From NCBI GenBank assembly GCA_045629285.1, contig JAZQQY010000012.1, positions 1 to 64,000 of the forward strand: 64,000 bases of DNA. The letters run 5' to 3'. Positions 7,089 through 15,723 of this stretch are shown here, in pieces. The notes under the pieces were generated by a model. That model did no database searches, was not told where the DNA came from, and was given only the letters and a program-made list of their open reading frames with translations. Every line of letters starts with the position of its first letter. The stretch's first letter is position 1. Position numbers and translations under genes: made by a program. The DNA comes from UBA1723 sp045629285. GTDB lineage: Bacteria; Bacteroidota; Bacteroidia; Bacteroidales; Paludibacteraceae.

Positions 7089-8315
7089 ATGGATAGAAGG
7101 GTTGTCATTACGGGAATGGGAATATACTCATGTTTGGGTAAAACCCTTGATGAGGTTCGCGATTCTCTTTATAATGGTAAAAGTGGAATCATTTTCGACC
7201 AGGAGAGAAAGGACATGGGATTTCGCTCAGCTTTGACTTCTAAGCTTGAAATTCCAGATTTGAAGAAGGAGCTTTCTCGCCAGCAGCGTCAGTTCATGCC
7301 AGAGCAGGCAAAGTACGCATACAGTGCAACAGTTGATGCATTGCGTCAGGCAGGACTAGACCAGGACTTTCTTGACAAGAACGATGTAGGACTTATCTAT
7401 GGTAATGATAGTTCTGCCGTACCAGTTGTAGAATCAGTTGAGAAGATCAAGGCAAAGAAAGACACTACTTTATGTGGTAGCGGTGCTATCTTCCAGTCAA
7501 TGAACTCTACAGTAACCATGAATCTTGGTTGTATTTTCAAACTAAAGGGAATCAACCTTACTATATCAGCTGCATGTGCCAGCTCATCACACTCAATCGG
7601 TCTTGGTGCCCTATTGATCAAGAACGGACTTCAGGACATCGTAGTTTGCGGTGGTGCACAGGAGATCAATCCTTACGCAGTAGGAAGCTTCGACGGCATC
7701 AGCGCATTCTCAACACGTGAGTCTGAGCCAACAAAAGCATCACGTCCATTCGATAGAGATCGTGACGGTTTGGTACCAGGTGGTGGTGCTGCTACAGTCA
7801 TCATCGAGTCTCTTGAGAGCGCAAAGCGTAGAGGAGCGACAATCCTTGGTGAGATCCTAGGATGGGGATTCTCGTCAAATGGTGACCACATCTCTTCTCC
7901 AAACGTTGAGGGTCCATCTAAATCGTTGGAAATGGCAATCAGAGAGAGCAAGGTCGATTTGAAGAAGGTTGCATACTTGAATGCACACGCGACAAGTACA
8001 CATATCGGTGATGCTCGTGAGGCGACAGCAATTGCGAACGTACTTGGCGAGTACAAACCATACGTTGCTTCCACAAAGGGATTCACAGGTCACGAGATGT
8101 GGATGGCAGGAGCTTCAGAGATCATCTACTCTATGATCATGATGAAGAACGGATTTATCGCAGAGAACTTGAATTTCGAGAATCCAGACGAGGATACTTG
8201 CAGACTAAACATTCCTGCAAGCAGAATCGACACTGGTTTCGATACATTCATCTCTAACTCATTCGGTTTCGGCGGTACAAACTCAACACTTGTCGTTACT
8301 GATTTCAAAGAATAA
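7089..8315 (+). CDS. FabB-like beta-ketoacyl-ACP synthase
   Basis: A 408-residue thiolase-fold condensing enzyme that would join malonyl-ACP to an acyl chain. Cys163 (SAACASSS), His300 (LNAHATSTH), Lys330 and His335 (STKGFTGHEM) make the C-H-H triad with spacing very close to E. coli FabB (163/298/333). The C-terminal SFGFGGTNSTLVV motif is present. It is distant enough from housekeeping FabF, and placed with hot-dog proteins and an MMPL exporter, that a specialised role (aryl polyene, flexirubin-like or modified fatty acyl synthesis) is more likely than bulk fatty acid synthesis. First gene of the operon under the GAAC-GGTT-GTTC promoter. Confidence 0.9.
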   Translation: MDRRVVITGMGIYSCLGKTLDEVRDSLYNGKSGIIFDQERKDMGFRSALTSKLEIPDLKKELSRQQRQFMPEQAKYAYSATVDALRQAGLDQDFLDKNDVGLIYGNDSSAVPVVESVEKIKAKKDTTLCGSGAIFQSMNSTVTMNLGCIFKLKGINLTISAACASSSHSIGLGALLIKNGLQDIVVCGGAQEINPYAVGSFDGISAFSTRESEPTKASRPFDRDRDGLVPGGGAATVIIESLESAKRRGATILGEILGWGFSSNGDHISSPNVEGPSKSLEMAIRESKVDLKKVAYLNAHATSTHIGDAREATAIANVLGEYKPYVASTKGFTGHEMWMAGASEIIYSMIMMKNGFIAENLNFENPDEDTCRLNIPASRIDTGFDTFISNSFGFGGTNSTLVVTDFKE

Positions 8316-8353
8316 GAATTAAAGGAAAACTAAACAATAAAACAATTAAGAAA

Positions 8354-8596
8354 ATGGCAAATCAAGAACTAATCGAAAAGATTAACACAGTGTTGTCTGA
8401 GGAGTTTGAAGTGGATATCGAGAACATCACTCCAGATGCTAACATCAAGTCTACACTTGAGCTTGATTCACTTGCAATTGTAGACCTTGTAGGTTTGGTA
8501 GAGAACGAGTTTGGTGTTAAGATTCCAAGTGCTGAGGTAGGCACAATTCTTACATTCCAGAGTCTTTATGATTATATTGCTGAGCACCAGGCATAA
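8354..8596 (+). CDS. Acyl carrier protein of the specialised operon
   Basis: An 80-residue acidic four-helix carrier protein. Ser39 in ELDSLAIVDLV is the site for 4'-phosphopantetheine. It starts 38 nt after the ketosynthase stop and would carry the growing chain between the ketosynthase, the dehydratase-like proteins and the thioesterase of this operon. Confidence 0.95.
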   Translation: MANQELIEKINTVLSEEFEVDIENITPDANIKSTLELDSLAIVDLVGLVENEFGVKIPSAEVGTILTFQSLYDYIAEHQA

Positions 8597-8611
8597 GCTA
8601 AATAATTTAAG

Positions 8612-9040
8612 ATGAGACAACCTTTGTACGAAGGAGAAAGTATCAAAAAGCTCATACCGCAGCGTATGCCGATCATGATGGTCGACACGTTCTATGATGC
8701 TACTCCGGAAGAAGGGCATACAGGTTTGACTGTTGCCGAAGATAACTTTTTCTGTCGCGAAGGACACTTTATTGAGCCGGGTCTGATTGAGCATATTGCT
8801 CAATCAGCTTCGGCTTTTGCTGGTTATAATGCCATCGCGGAAGGAAAGGAGACTCCAATCGGTTTCATTGGAGAAGTAAAGAATTTTAAGATGAATTTTC
8901 TGCCTAAGGCTGGCGACAGAATCCTTACAGAAATCAAGATTCAGAGTGTAGTGATGAACATCACCCTACTTACTGCAGAAGCTACAGTGAACGGTGAGGT
9001 CGCAGCAAGCTGCACAATGAAGATTTTCATCAAAGAGTAA
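8612..9040 (+). CDS. Hot-dog-fold 3-hydroxyacyl-ACP dehydratase-like protein
   Basis: 142 residues. LIPQRMPIMMVDTF near residues 14-27 matches the FabZ-type opening (LLPHRxPFLLVD), and GHFIEPGLIEHIAQSAS at 51-67 corresponds to the active-site helix. Compared with FabZ the loop between the histidine and the helix is shorter by about six residues, so the position of the catalytic acid (perhaps Glu60) is uncertain. It most resembles the accessory ApeP-type dehydratases of aryl polyene clusters. It begins 15 nt after the ACP gene. Confidence 0.75.
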   Translation: MRQPLYEGESIKKLIPQRMPIMMVDTFYDATPEEGHTGLTVAEDNFFCREGHFIEPGLIEHIAQSASAFAGYNAIAEGKETPIGFIGEVKNFKMNFLPKAGDRILTEIKIQSVVMNITLLTAEATVNGEVAASCTMKIFIKE

Positions 9041-9063
9041 AACCCAAAGTCGACAAAATTGCA

Positions 9064-9555
9064 ATGACAGCGACTGAGTTGAAAGCGAAAGAGTTAAAGG
9101 ATTACGTCAGAATCCCGGTCCGTTTCTCTGAAGTGGATTCGATTCGCGTCGTTTGGCATGGCAGTTACGTGGCATATTTGGAAGATGGAAGAGAGGCGTT
9201 CGGCAGACGCTACGGTCTCGGCTACAACGATATGTTCAAAGCCGGATTGGTGGCCCCGATTGTCGAAGTGAACCTTCAATACAAAGCTCCAGCCACAGTG
9301 GACGACATCTTGGTGTTGGAGACAAGATATGTGCCGACAAGAGGAGCAAAACTTGTTTTTGATTACTCTTTATATAAGCTTGAAAATAAAGAACTTTCGG
9401 ATGAAGAGGCTTTTTCACCGAAAGAAGATACACATAAACTAATTCTTACTGCCCGCACGACTCAATTGTGGATGACAGGCAGTGAGTTGGAAATATCGAC
9501 TCCGGAGTTCTACCAGAATTGGAAAGATGCTCACGGCTTCGGTATAAAAAAATAG
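9064..9555 (+). CDS. 4HBT-type acyl-ACP/CoA thioesterase
   Basis: A 163-residue hot-dog thioesterase. VRFSEVDSIRVVWHGSYVAYLEDGREAF at about residues 19-46 follows the YbgC/4HBT pattern in which an Asp (here in EVDS) is catalytic, followed by a WHGSYV segment and a Glu-rich helix start. It would release the product from ACP or CoA. A longer loop at about residues 100-125 is rich in Glu and Lys. Fourth gene of the operon, 23 nt after the dehydratase-like gene. Confidence 0.85.
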   Translation: MTATELKAKELKDYVRIPVRFSEVDSIRVVWHGSYVAYLEDGREAFGRRYGLGYNDMFKAGLVAPIVEVNLQYKAPATVDDILVLETRYVPTRGAKLVFDYSLYKLENKELSDEEAFSPKEDTHKLILTARTTQLWMTGSELEISTPEFYQNWKDAHGFGIKK

Positions 9556-9561
9556 ATTGCA

Positions 9562-9930
9562 ATGTTGCTAAACAGTTATTTTGAAATCACAAACAAGGTA
9601 GTCACAGACGACGGTTTCCGCTATTCAGTGAAGTTGAATCCAAACCACGACGTCTACAACGGCCACTTCCCAGGAATGCCAGTTTGCCCTGGTGTTTGTA
9701 GTGTCCAGATGATACGCGAATGTATTCAGGAGGCTACAGGAGTGAAGCTACTTGTTTCTGAACTAAAACAGGTGAAGTTTTCTTCATTGATCACTCCAAA
9801 CGAAAATCCCAATCTTGACATAGTGTTCTCTATATCAGACGAAGGAGAATCATTCAAGACAAAATGCACAATCGAAAGTGGCGAGACTACTTTCCTGACA
9901 CTAAAGGGAGACCTAAAGAAAGTGCAATAA
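9562..9930 (+). CDS. Second hot-dog-fold FabZ-like protein
   Basis: 122 residues. NGHFPGMPVCPGVCSVQMI at about residues 33-51 is a clear FabZ/FabA-like active-site motif with His35. By eye, the residue 14 positions after the histidine, normally the catalytic Glu, is Gln49, with a Glu only at 53. The protein may therefore be a dehydratase with altered chemistry or a non-catalytic partner of the other hot-dog protein. It starts 6 nt after the thioesterase gene. Confidence 0.8.
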   Translation: MLLNSYFEITNKVVTDDGFRYSVKLNPNHDVYNGHFPGMPVCPGVCSVQMIRECIQEATGVKLLVSELKQVKFSSLITPNENPNLDIVFSISDEGESFKTKCTIESGETTFLTLKGDLKKVQ

Positions 9931-9941
9931 AAGAATAAGAA

Positions 9942-12900
9942 ATGGCACGCATAGCATTAGCGATATATCATTTTTTAGAGCGAAACAGACTGTTAATGTA
10001 TGTTTTGCTCTTTGTTAGTTTTGCGTTATTCATCTGGGAAGGCTCAAAAATGACATACGAAGAGGACATCACTCGTCTTCTTCCACAGCCTAAGAATGAG
10101 AACGGCGAAAATCTTGTATTTTCCAACCTAAAGGTTAAGGATAAGATCTACTTGGTATTCAAACCAAATTCCGACTCTGTTACCTACGAGATGTTGGCGT
10201 CTCGTTGCGACGAGTATATGGACACCTTGCTGGTACGCGATAGCTCGAACAAGTATATTGCGGATCTTCTTTACCGTATTGACCAAAGCGTCATGATGGG
10301 TGCGGTGGATTATCTTACACAGAGTCTGCCTGCTTATCTGGAAGACGACGATTATAAAGCACTGGAAACTTTGCTTGAACCAGAGGCGGTCAAGGCCTCC
10401 ATGCAGCGTAATGCAGAGACTATATACTCACCAATGGGTATGATGTTCCAAGGTTTAGTGGCTCGCGACCCACTTGGCATGAAAGATGTCTTGCTTGGCA
10501 AAGTCGGCAAAATGAAAGAAGGCCTTGGCGGTAGCTACGCTATGCTAAACAATCACTTCTTCACTCCAGATTCTGCACTTTGTGTGGCTTTCATGTCGCC
10601 AGGATTTGCGTCGACAGACTCTAAAAAATCAGCAAAATTAGTTTCTGAAATGGAGGATGCCATCAAGGAATTCTCTGATTTACACCCAGATGTAGACATT
10701 TATTACCACGGAGCACCAGTACAGAGCGTATACAACTCACGTCAGACTAAGAAAGATTTGGGAAGTACATTGTCAGTGTCGATGATCATCATCTGTATCG
10801 CCATCTGTTTCTGCTTCAAGAATTGGGATACACTTCCGATGCTTCTTTTGCCTGTTGTCTACGGAGCATTTTTCGCACTTGCACAACTGCATTGGTTACA
10901 AGGATCAATGTCGTTGCTTGCCTTGGGTATCGGAGGTGTCGTGCTAGGAGTTGCATTGAGCTACTGTCTGCACGTACTCGTACATTACAAATACGTTTCT
11001 GATCCAGAGACTGTAATCAAAGATCAGACAACGCCTGTCATCCTAGGATGTTTGACTACAATCGGAGCATTCATGAGCCTTATGTTCACAGAAGCATCAT
11101 TGCTTCGTGACTTCGGTAAGTTTGCTTCCCTTGCATTGATCGGAACAACATTCTTCTCGCTTGTATTCCTACCTCACTTCTTCGACGTAAACAGAAACAA
11201 GAAGAACGAGAAGGCATTCAAGAAACTTGAGGAAATCAACTCATACCCATTCGAAAAAAAGACATGGTTGATTCTATCGATCATCGTCATCAGCATTGTC
11301 TGCCTGTTTACTAAAAATTGGGTAGAGTTCGACACAGACTTGAAGAACATCGGTTACAACGAGCCACGCGTATTGGAGAGTCAGGAACTTCTTGCAGCGC
11401 ACTCTACAAAAGAGTACCGCACAATCTATTATGCGACAATAGACGAGGATCTTGATTCTGCATTGGTATTCAACAAGACGCTATACGCTGAGTTGGAAAA
11501 CCAGAAGACAAACAAGAAGGTTTCAAGTTACGGCAACACAGCATCTTTGTTCGTTCCGACAGATGTTCAGCTACAGAGAATCCAGAAATGGGAGGAGTTC
11601 TGGAACGGTAAGGAAAAGCGTGCTGAGAAGCTAAAGACATTGATGTCGACAGAATGTCCGAAGTACGATTTCACCGTTGATTTCTTCCAACCATTCTGGG
11701 ATATGTTGGAGGCTAAATACGAACCAACTTCACTATTCGAATCAGACGCATTGCCAAGCGGTTTGAAATCAAACATGGTAGAATACACCGACGGCAAATA
11801 CATTCTGTTCACTCCAGTACAGATGAAGCCATCAGATAAGAATGAGGTGACAGACAGAATCGTTGAGACTGAAGTTTCAGGAGCAAGACGTTTCGTCATC
11901 ATCGACCCATTCTACTATACAAACGCATTGGTTGAAATCATGAACAACGACTTTAATGTCGCGTTGATCATCTCAAGTGTGTTCGTATTCTTGGTGCTAT
12001 TGGTATCATTCCGCAGCACAACACTTGCATTGATCGGATTTATCCCTATGCAATTAAGCTGGTATATCGTTCTTGGAATCATGGGTATTCTAGGAATCAA
12101 GTTCAACTTGGTGAATATCGTAATCAGTACATTCATCTATGGTATCGGAGTAGACTACTCTATCTTCATCATGGATGGATTGCTATCTAACTTCCGTACA
12201 AGAAAGCAGTTGCTTGTCTACCACAAGACAGCGATCCTATTCTCTGCATTTGTGCTTATCATGGGTATCTCCGCACTATTGTTTGCAACTCACCCTGCGA
12301 TGAAAAGTATCGGATTCTCTACATTGGTAGGTATGTCGGCAACAGTGATCATCGCATATTCATTGCAGCCATTCATGTTCTACTGGTTCATCAAGCGTCG
12401 TACACGAAAAGGCTTGGCTCCAATGACATTCTACAATTTGACTCACCCTAAATCATACTTCCGACCAAACGGAATGAACGACTACCAGAAGTTGAGAAAC
12501 AACTACGAATACAAGGGTGTTGAAGTAGAGAAGGGATTGAAAGAGGAATTGGAAGCAACTACTCACTACAAGCTATTCCTTCGCGATGTATTCGGAGCAA
12601 GTACAGTTTTGAACTATGGATGTGGAGCAGCATACTTGTCATATTGGTTCGCACTAAAGAATGAAGGTGTAAGAATCCTATCATTTGACGACGACAAAGA
12701 CGATTTGTTGACAATTGCATCGTTCTGTTACTTGCGTAACCAGAGAATGACATTCTCAACTGAGATCGACGACTTGGCTGTAACACCAAGACATATCGAA
12801 AACGGTTCATTTGAGACGCCAACATCATCACCAACTGATTATGACGACAAGGTATTCCACATTGTCATCATCAACCGTTCTCTTCCAGAATCGGATAGTG

Positions 12901-13037
12901 ATATGCTTGCTGCGGCGTCTAAAGCAAAGATTGTCTTCATCAGAAAGAGCGTGCTTAAAACATTCGAATCTTCAATAACAGAACTTGGTTTTACCAAGAC
13001 ATTTGAGGATGACCTATTTGTACGCTTCATAAAGTAA
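9942..13037 (+). CDS. MMPL/RND-family lipid exporter fused to a C-terminal methyltransferase-like domain
   Basis: A 1031-residue inner-membrane protein. Residues 1 to about 830 form an RND/MMPL permease: one N-terminal helix (about 19-35), a large periplasmic loop, a helix bundle (about 275-420), a second helix at about 440, a second loop, and a final bundle (about 665-815, with GIGVDYSIFIMDGLL). Such proteins export lipids or pigments; aryl polyene clusters carry one of about 770 residues. The extra C-terminal 170 residues are soluble and contain STVLNYGCGAAYLSYWFA, like motif I of class I SAM methyltransferases, followed by an acidic LSFDDDKDDL segment. The fusion is in one uninterrupted frame. 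Whether the domain still methylates is unknown. Confidence 0.85.
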   Translation: MARIALAIYHFLERNRLLMYVLLFVSFALFIWEGSKMTYEEDITRLLPQPKNENGENLVFSNLKVKDKIYLVFKPNSDSVTYEMLASRCDEYMDTLLVRDSSNKYIADLLYRIDQSVMMGAVDYLTQSLPAYLEDDDYKALETLLEPEAVKASMQRNAETIYSPMGMMFQGLVARDPLGMKDVLLGKVGKMKEGLGGSYAMLNNHFFTPDSALCVAFMSPGFASTDSKKSAKLVSEMEDAIKEFSDLHPDVDIYYHGAPVQSVYNSRQTKKDLGSTLSVSMIIICIAICFCFKNWDTLPMLLLPVVYGAFFALAQLHWLQGSMSLLALGIGGVVLGVALSYCLHVLVHYKYVSDPETVIKDQTTPVILGCLTTIGAFMSLMFTEASLLRDFGKFASLALIGTTFFSLVFLPHFFDVNRNKKNEKAFKKLEEINSYPFEKKTWLILSIIVISIVCLFTKNWVEFDTDLKNIGYNEPRVLESQELLAAHSTKEYRTIYYATIDEDLDSALVFNKTLYAELENQKTNKKVSSYGNTASLFVPTDVQLQRIQKWEEFWNGKEKRAEKLKTLMSTECPKYDFTVDFFQPFWDMLEAKYEPTSLFESDALPSGLKSNMVEYTDGKYILFTPVQMKPSDKNEVTDRIVETEVSGARRFVIIDPFYYTNALVEIMNNDFNVALIISSVFVFLVLLVSFRSTTLALIGFIPMQLSWYIVLGIMGILGIKFNLVNIVISTFIYGIGVDYSIFIMDGLLSNFRTRKQLLVYHKTAILFSAFVLIMGISALLFATHPAMKSIGFSTLVGMSATVIIAYSLQPFMFYWFIKRRTRKGLAPMTFYNLTHPKSYFRPNGMNDYQKLRNNYEYKGVEVEKGLKEELEATTHYKLFLRDVFGASTVLNYGCGAAYLSYWFALKNEGVRILSFDDDKDDLLTIASFCYLRNQRMTFSTEIDDLAVTPRHIENGSFETPTSSPTDYDDKVFHIVIINRSLPESDSDMLAAASKAKIVFIRKSVLKTFESSITELGFTKTFEDDLFVRFIK

Positions 13038-13054
13038 AAGGTAAGAGGTAAGAT
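13034..13054 (+). repeat. Heptamer tandem repeat just upstream of the flavoprotein gene
   Basis: Three contiguous 7-bp units GTAAAAG, GTAAGAG, GTAAGAT fill the short gap before the flavoprotein start codon and run into it. Confidence 0.5.
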
Positions 13055-14534
13055 GAAATACGATGTTGTAATAATCGGTGCCGGACTCGGCGGACTTGAA
13101 TGCGGATACATCTGTGCAAAACATGGAAAGAGCGTCTGCGTACTTGAGCAAGGAATCGCATTAGGAGGTTCGCTTCAGGTGTTCAAGCGTCACGGTCATA
13201 CGTTCGACACAGGCTATCACTACATCGGAGCTTACGACAAAGGTCAGTCATTGCACCGGCTGTTTGACTATTTCAATCTTACTCATTTGCCATTTCAAAA
13301 GATGGATTCCGACTATTTCGACGAAGTGGTCTACAAAGGTGAATCCTATCGTTTTGCAAACGGATATGACAATTTCGTTGATGCACTTGCAGAAAAGTTT
13401 CCGCATCAACGCCAGAATTTGAAAAAATTCATAGACTTTCTTTCTAAAGTCGGCGACAACATCTTCAACCAGTTTTCTCCAAAAGATCTGGATTCATTCT
13501 ACACTGCTTCCCTATTCGGACAGTCGGCCTACGATTTTTTGAAAGAGACTTTCACAGATGAAGATTTGATCAACGTCGTTTCCGGTACAAGCCTTAAGCT
13601 TGAATTAAAGAAGGAGACGTTGCCACTCTATACTTTCGCACAAATCAACGACAGTTTCATCCGCAGTGCCTACCGTTTGAAAGGTGGTGGCGGACAGATT
13701 GCCGAATCACTAGCTGCTGACATTGAGAAGATGGGCGGTGTTGTGAAGAAGAATGCCAAAGTCGAGGAATTGGTGGAAGTCGACGGAAAGATAGCTTTTG
13801 CACGACTAGAAAGTGGAGAGGAGATCCAGGGAGAGACATTCATTTCCAGCGCACATCCGGCAGCCACATTGGATTTGGTCAAGGAGAGTGCAAAGATCCG
13901 CAAGATTTATCGCAATAGAATCTCTCGTCTTCAGAATACGACGGGAATGTTCACAGCCAATATCAAGTTGAAAAAAGATGCGTTGCCATACTTGAATCGC
14001 AATCAATATTTCTATGCAACAGACGATGTGTGGAATGTGTGCGATGGAGACGACACTCAAATCAAGGGTGCATTGATGAGCTATCAGGTTCCTGAAGGCG
14101 ACGGCAAATACGCAGACAATGTCGACATCATCGTACCAATGTCATGGGTTGCAGTCGAGCAGTGGAATGGCACAAAAGTGATGCGTAGAGGCGACGAATA
14201 CGAAGCGATGAAGCAGAAGAAAGCCGAAGATTGCGTGGACTTTGTATCTAAGTTTGTACCGGAGTTGAAGAACGCTGTCGACACAATCTACACAAGCACA
14301 CCGCTTACATATAAAGATTATGTATCGACTGTCGACGGTTCAGCTTACGGCATTCGTAAAGACTACAACAACGTGATGCAGACATTGTTGACTCCACGTA
14401 CTCCAATTGAGAATCTGTTGCTGACAGGTCAGAGTTTGAACCTACACGGAATCTTAGGTGTATCCATGACCTCGCTGTTCACAACAGCCGAAATCGTCGG
14501 TATGGATACAATCAAAGAGGATTTATCATTATAA
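13053..14534 (+). CDS. FAD-dependent phytoene desaturase/RetSat-like oxidoreductase
   Basis: 493 residues. The N-terminal dinucleotide-binding motif (DVVIIGAGLGGLECG, then VCVLEQ) binds FAD. The motif LLLTGQSLNLHGILGVSMTS near the C-terminus matches the closing FAD contact of the CrtI/retinol saturase superfamily. Members desaturate, isomerise or saturate polyenes, which fits a locus for an unsaturated acyl product. It lies 15 nt after the exporter gene and is probably the last dedicated gene of the operon. The substrate is inferred from context only. Confidence 0.85.
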   Translation: MKYDVVIIGAGLGGLECGYICAKHGKSVCVLEQGIALGGSLQVFKRHGHTFDTGYHYIGAYDKGQSLHRLFDYFNLTHLPFQKMDSDYFDEVVYKGESYRFANGYDNFVDALAEKFPHQRQNLKKFIDFLSKVGDNIFNQFSPKDLDSFYTASLFGQSAYDFLKETFTDEDLINVVSGTSLKLELKKETLPLYTFAQINDSFIRSAYRLKGGGGQIAESLAADIEKMGGVVKKNAKVEELVEVDGKIAFARLESGEEIQGETFISSAHPAATLDLVKESAKIRKIYRNRISRLQNTTGMFTANIKLKKDALPYLNRNQYFYATDDVWNVCDGDDTQIKGALMSYQVPEGDGKYADNVDIIVPMSWVAVEQWNGTKVMRRGDEYEAMKQKKAEDCVDFVSKFVPELKNAVDTIYTSTPLTYKDYVSTVDGSAYGIRKDYNNVMQTLLTPRTPIENLLLTGQSLNLHGILGVSMTSLFTTAEIVGMDTIKEDLSL

Positions 14535-14540
14535 TAATAA

Positions 14541-14600
14541 GGATTGCAAAGGGCGACAGCCCTTGCTCTTCCCCACTCGCGAGCCCGTAGTGCGAGCGGC
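14541..14600 (+). repeat. Palindromic intergenic element, copy A
   Basis: A block of about 60 bp starting GGATTG, with a stem AAGGGC/GCCCTT, then the shared core CGCGAGCCCG and a trailing GCGAGC. A second copy with the same blocks in the same order lies at 32819-32880. It fills the gap between the flavoprotein and SDR genes and may end or attenuate the upstream transcript. Confidence 0.6.
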
Positions 14601-14632
14601 AAAAAAAGAAATATTAATAAACACACCATATT

Positions 14633-15658
14633 ATGAAAGCACTTTTTATCGGTGGCACAGGCACCATCAGCATGGCAATCACACGTTCCCTTGCCACAAA
14701 TCCAGATTGGGAGCTATATCTACTAAATCGCGGAACTCGTTCAGCTGAACTTCCTTCAAATGTCAAGGTCATCAATGTAGCCGACGTGAATGACGAAGCA
14801 GCGGTAGCAAAAGCCATTGAAGGAATGTCATTCGATACAGTATGTGATTTCATCTGTTTCCACAAAGAGCAGGTAGAGAGAGACATCCGTCTATTCAAAG
14901 GCAGAACACGCCAGTTTATGGTGATCAGTTCAGCCTCAGCATATCAGAAACCATTGTCGTCACACGTTGTGAACGAGGCTACTCCACTTGCCAACCCATA
15001 TTGGCAATATTCACGTGAGAAGATTGAGATTGAAGAGAGATTGATGCAGGAATACCGCAGCAACGGGTTCCCTATCACAGTCGTACGCCCAAGCCACACC
15101 TACGACGAACGCAGCATTCCACTAGGCGTTCACGGTAAGAACGGCAGTTATCAGGTAGTGAAGAGAATGTTGGAAGGCAAGAAAGTTATTGTACACGGAG
15201 ATGGCACATCACTATGGACAATGACACATAACTCAGATTTTGCGAAGGGATTCATCGGTTTGATGGGCAACGCACACGCCATCGGAGAGTCGTTCCAAAT
15301 CACATCAGACGAGGTGTTGACTTGGAATCAGGTTTATCAGAGTATCGCCAACGCATTGGGAGTAGAATTCAAGCCATGCTACGTATCTTCTTCCTTCTTG
15401 GCATCATGCAGCGACTTCGACTTCACAGGTTCACTTATCGGAGACAAAGCCAATTCCGTCGTCTTCGATTGTTCAAAATTAAAGAGAGCAGTTCCGAGCT
15501 ATTGCGCAACCACTCGTTTCGACCAGGGAGTCCGCAAAACCATTGCAAATGTACTTGCAACCCCAAGTTTACAGCGTCTTGACCCAGAATTCGACGAATG
15601 GTGCGACAGAGTCGTGGAGGCCATGGAAATAGCTAAGAATTTTGTATTGAAAAAATAA
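14633..15658 (+). CDS. Extended SDR, NAD-dependent epimerase/reductase family
   Basis: 341 residues with a Rossmann fold. LFIGGTGTISMAI (residues 4-16) is the nucleotide-binding motif. The catalytic region shows Ser-Ser-Ala-Ser-Ala at the strand holding the active-site serine (VISSASAYQ). YSREK would supply the Tyr-x-x-x-Lys pair. The overall form is like the isoflavone-reductase or sugar-epimerase branch. Substrate unknown. It follows the acyl operon after the palindromic element, so it could be its final gene or a separate unit. A strong bidirectional hairpin separates it from the convergent glycosyltransferase. Confidence 0.85.
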   Translation: MKALFIGGTGTISMAITRSLATNPDWELYLLNRGTRSAELPSNVKVINVADVNDEAAVAKAIEGMSFDTVCDFICFHKEQVERDIRLFKGRTRQFMVISSASAYQKPLSSHVVNEATPLANPYWQYSREKIEIEERLMQEYRSNGFPITVVRPSHTYDERSIPLGVHGKNGSYQVVKRMLEGKKVIVHGDGTSLWTMTHNSDFAKGFIGLMGNAHAIGESFQITSDEVLTWNQVYQSIANALGVEFKPCYVSSSFLASCSDFDFTGSLIGDKANSVVFDCSKLKRAVPSYCATTRFDQGVRKTIANVLATPSLQRLDPEFDEWCDRVVEAMEIAKNFVLKK

Positions 15659-15665
15659 ACAATAA

Positions 15666-15690
15666 ACAGCCGTTGCGATGCAACGGCTGT
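15666..15690. terminator. Bidirectional terminator between convergent genes
   Basis: ACAGCCGTTGC and GCAACGGCTGT form a perfect 11-bp stem with a GAT loop between the SDR gene and the GT2 gene. Confidence 0.7.
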
Positions 15691-15723
15691 CTCATTTCTC
15701 ATTCCGAATTTAACATTCAGCAT

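Noticed and set aside
7089..8315. Housekeeping fabF
   Set aside because: Triad spacing is closer to FabB, and the neighbours (TetR, hot-dog pair, MMPL, polyene-type flavoprotein) indicate a specialised locus instead of the core fatty acid operon.
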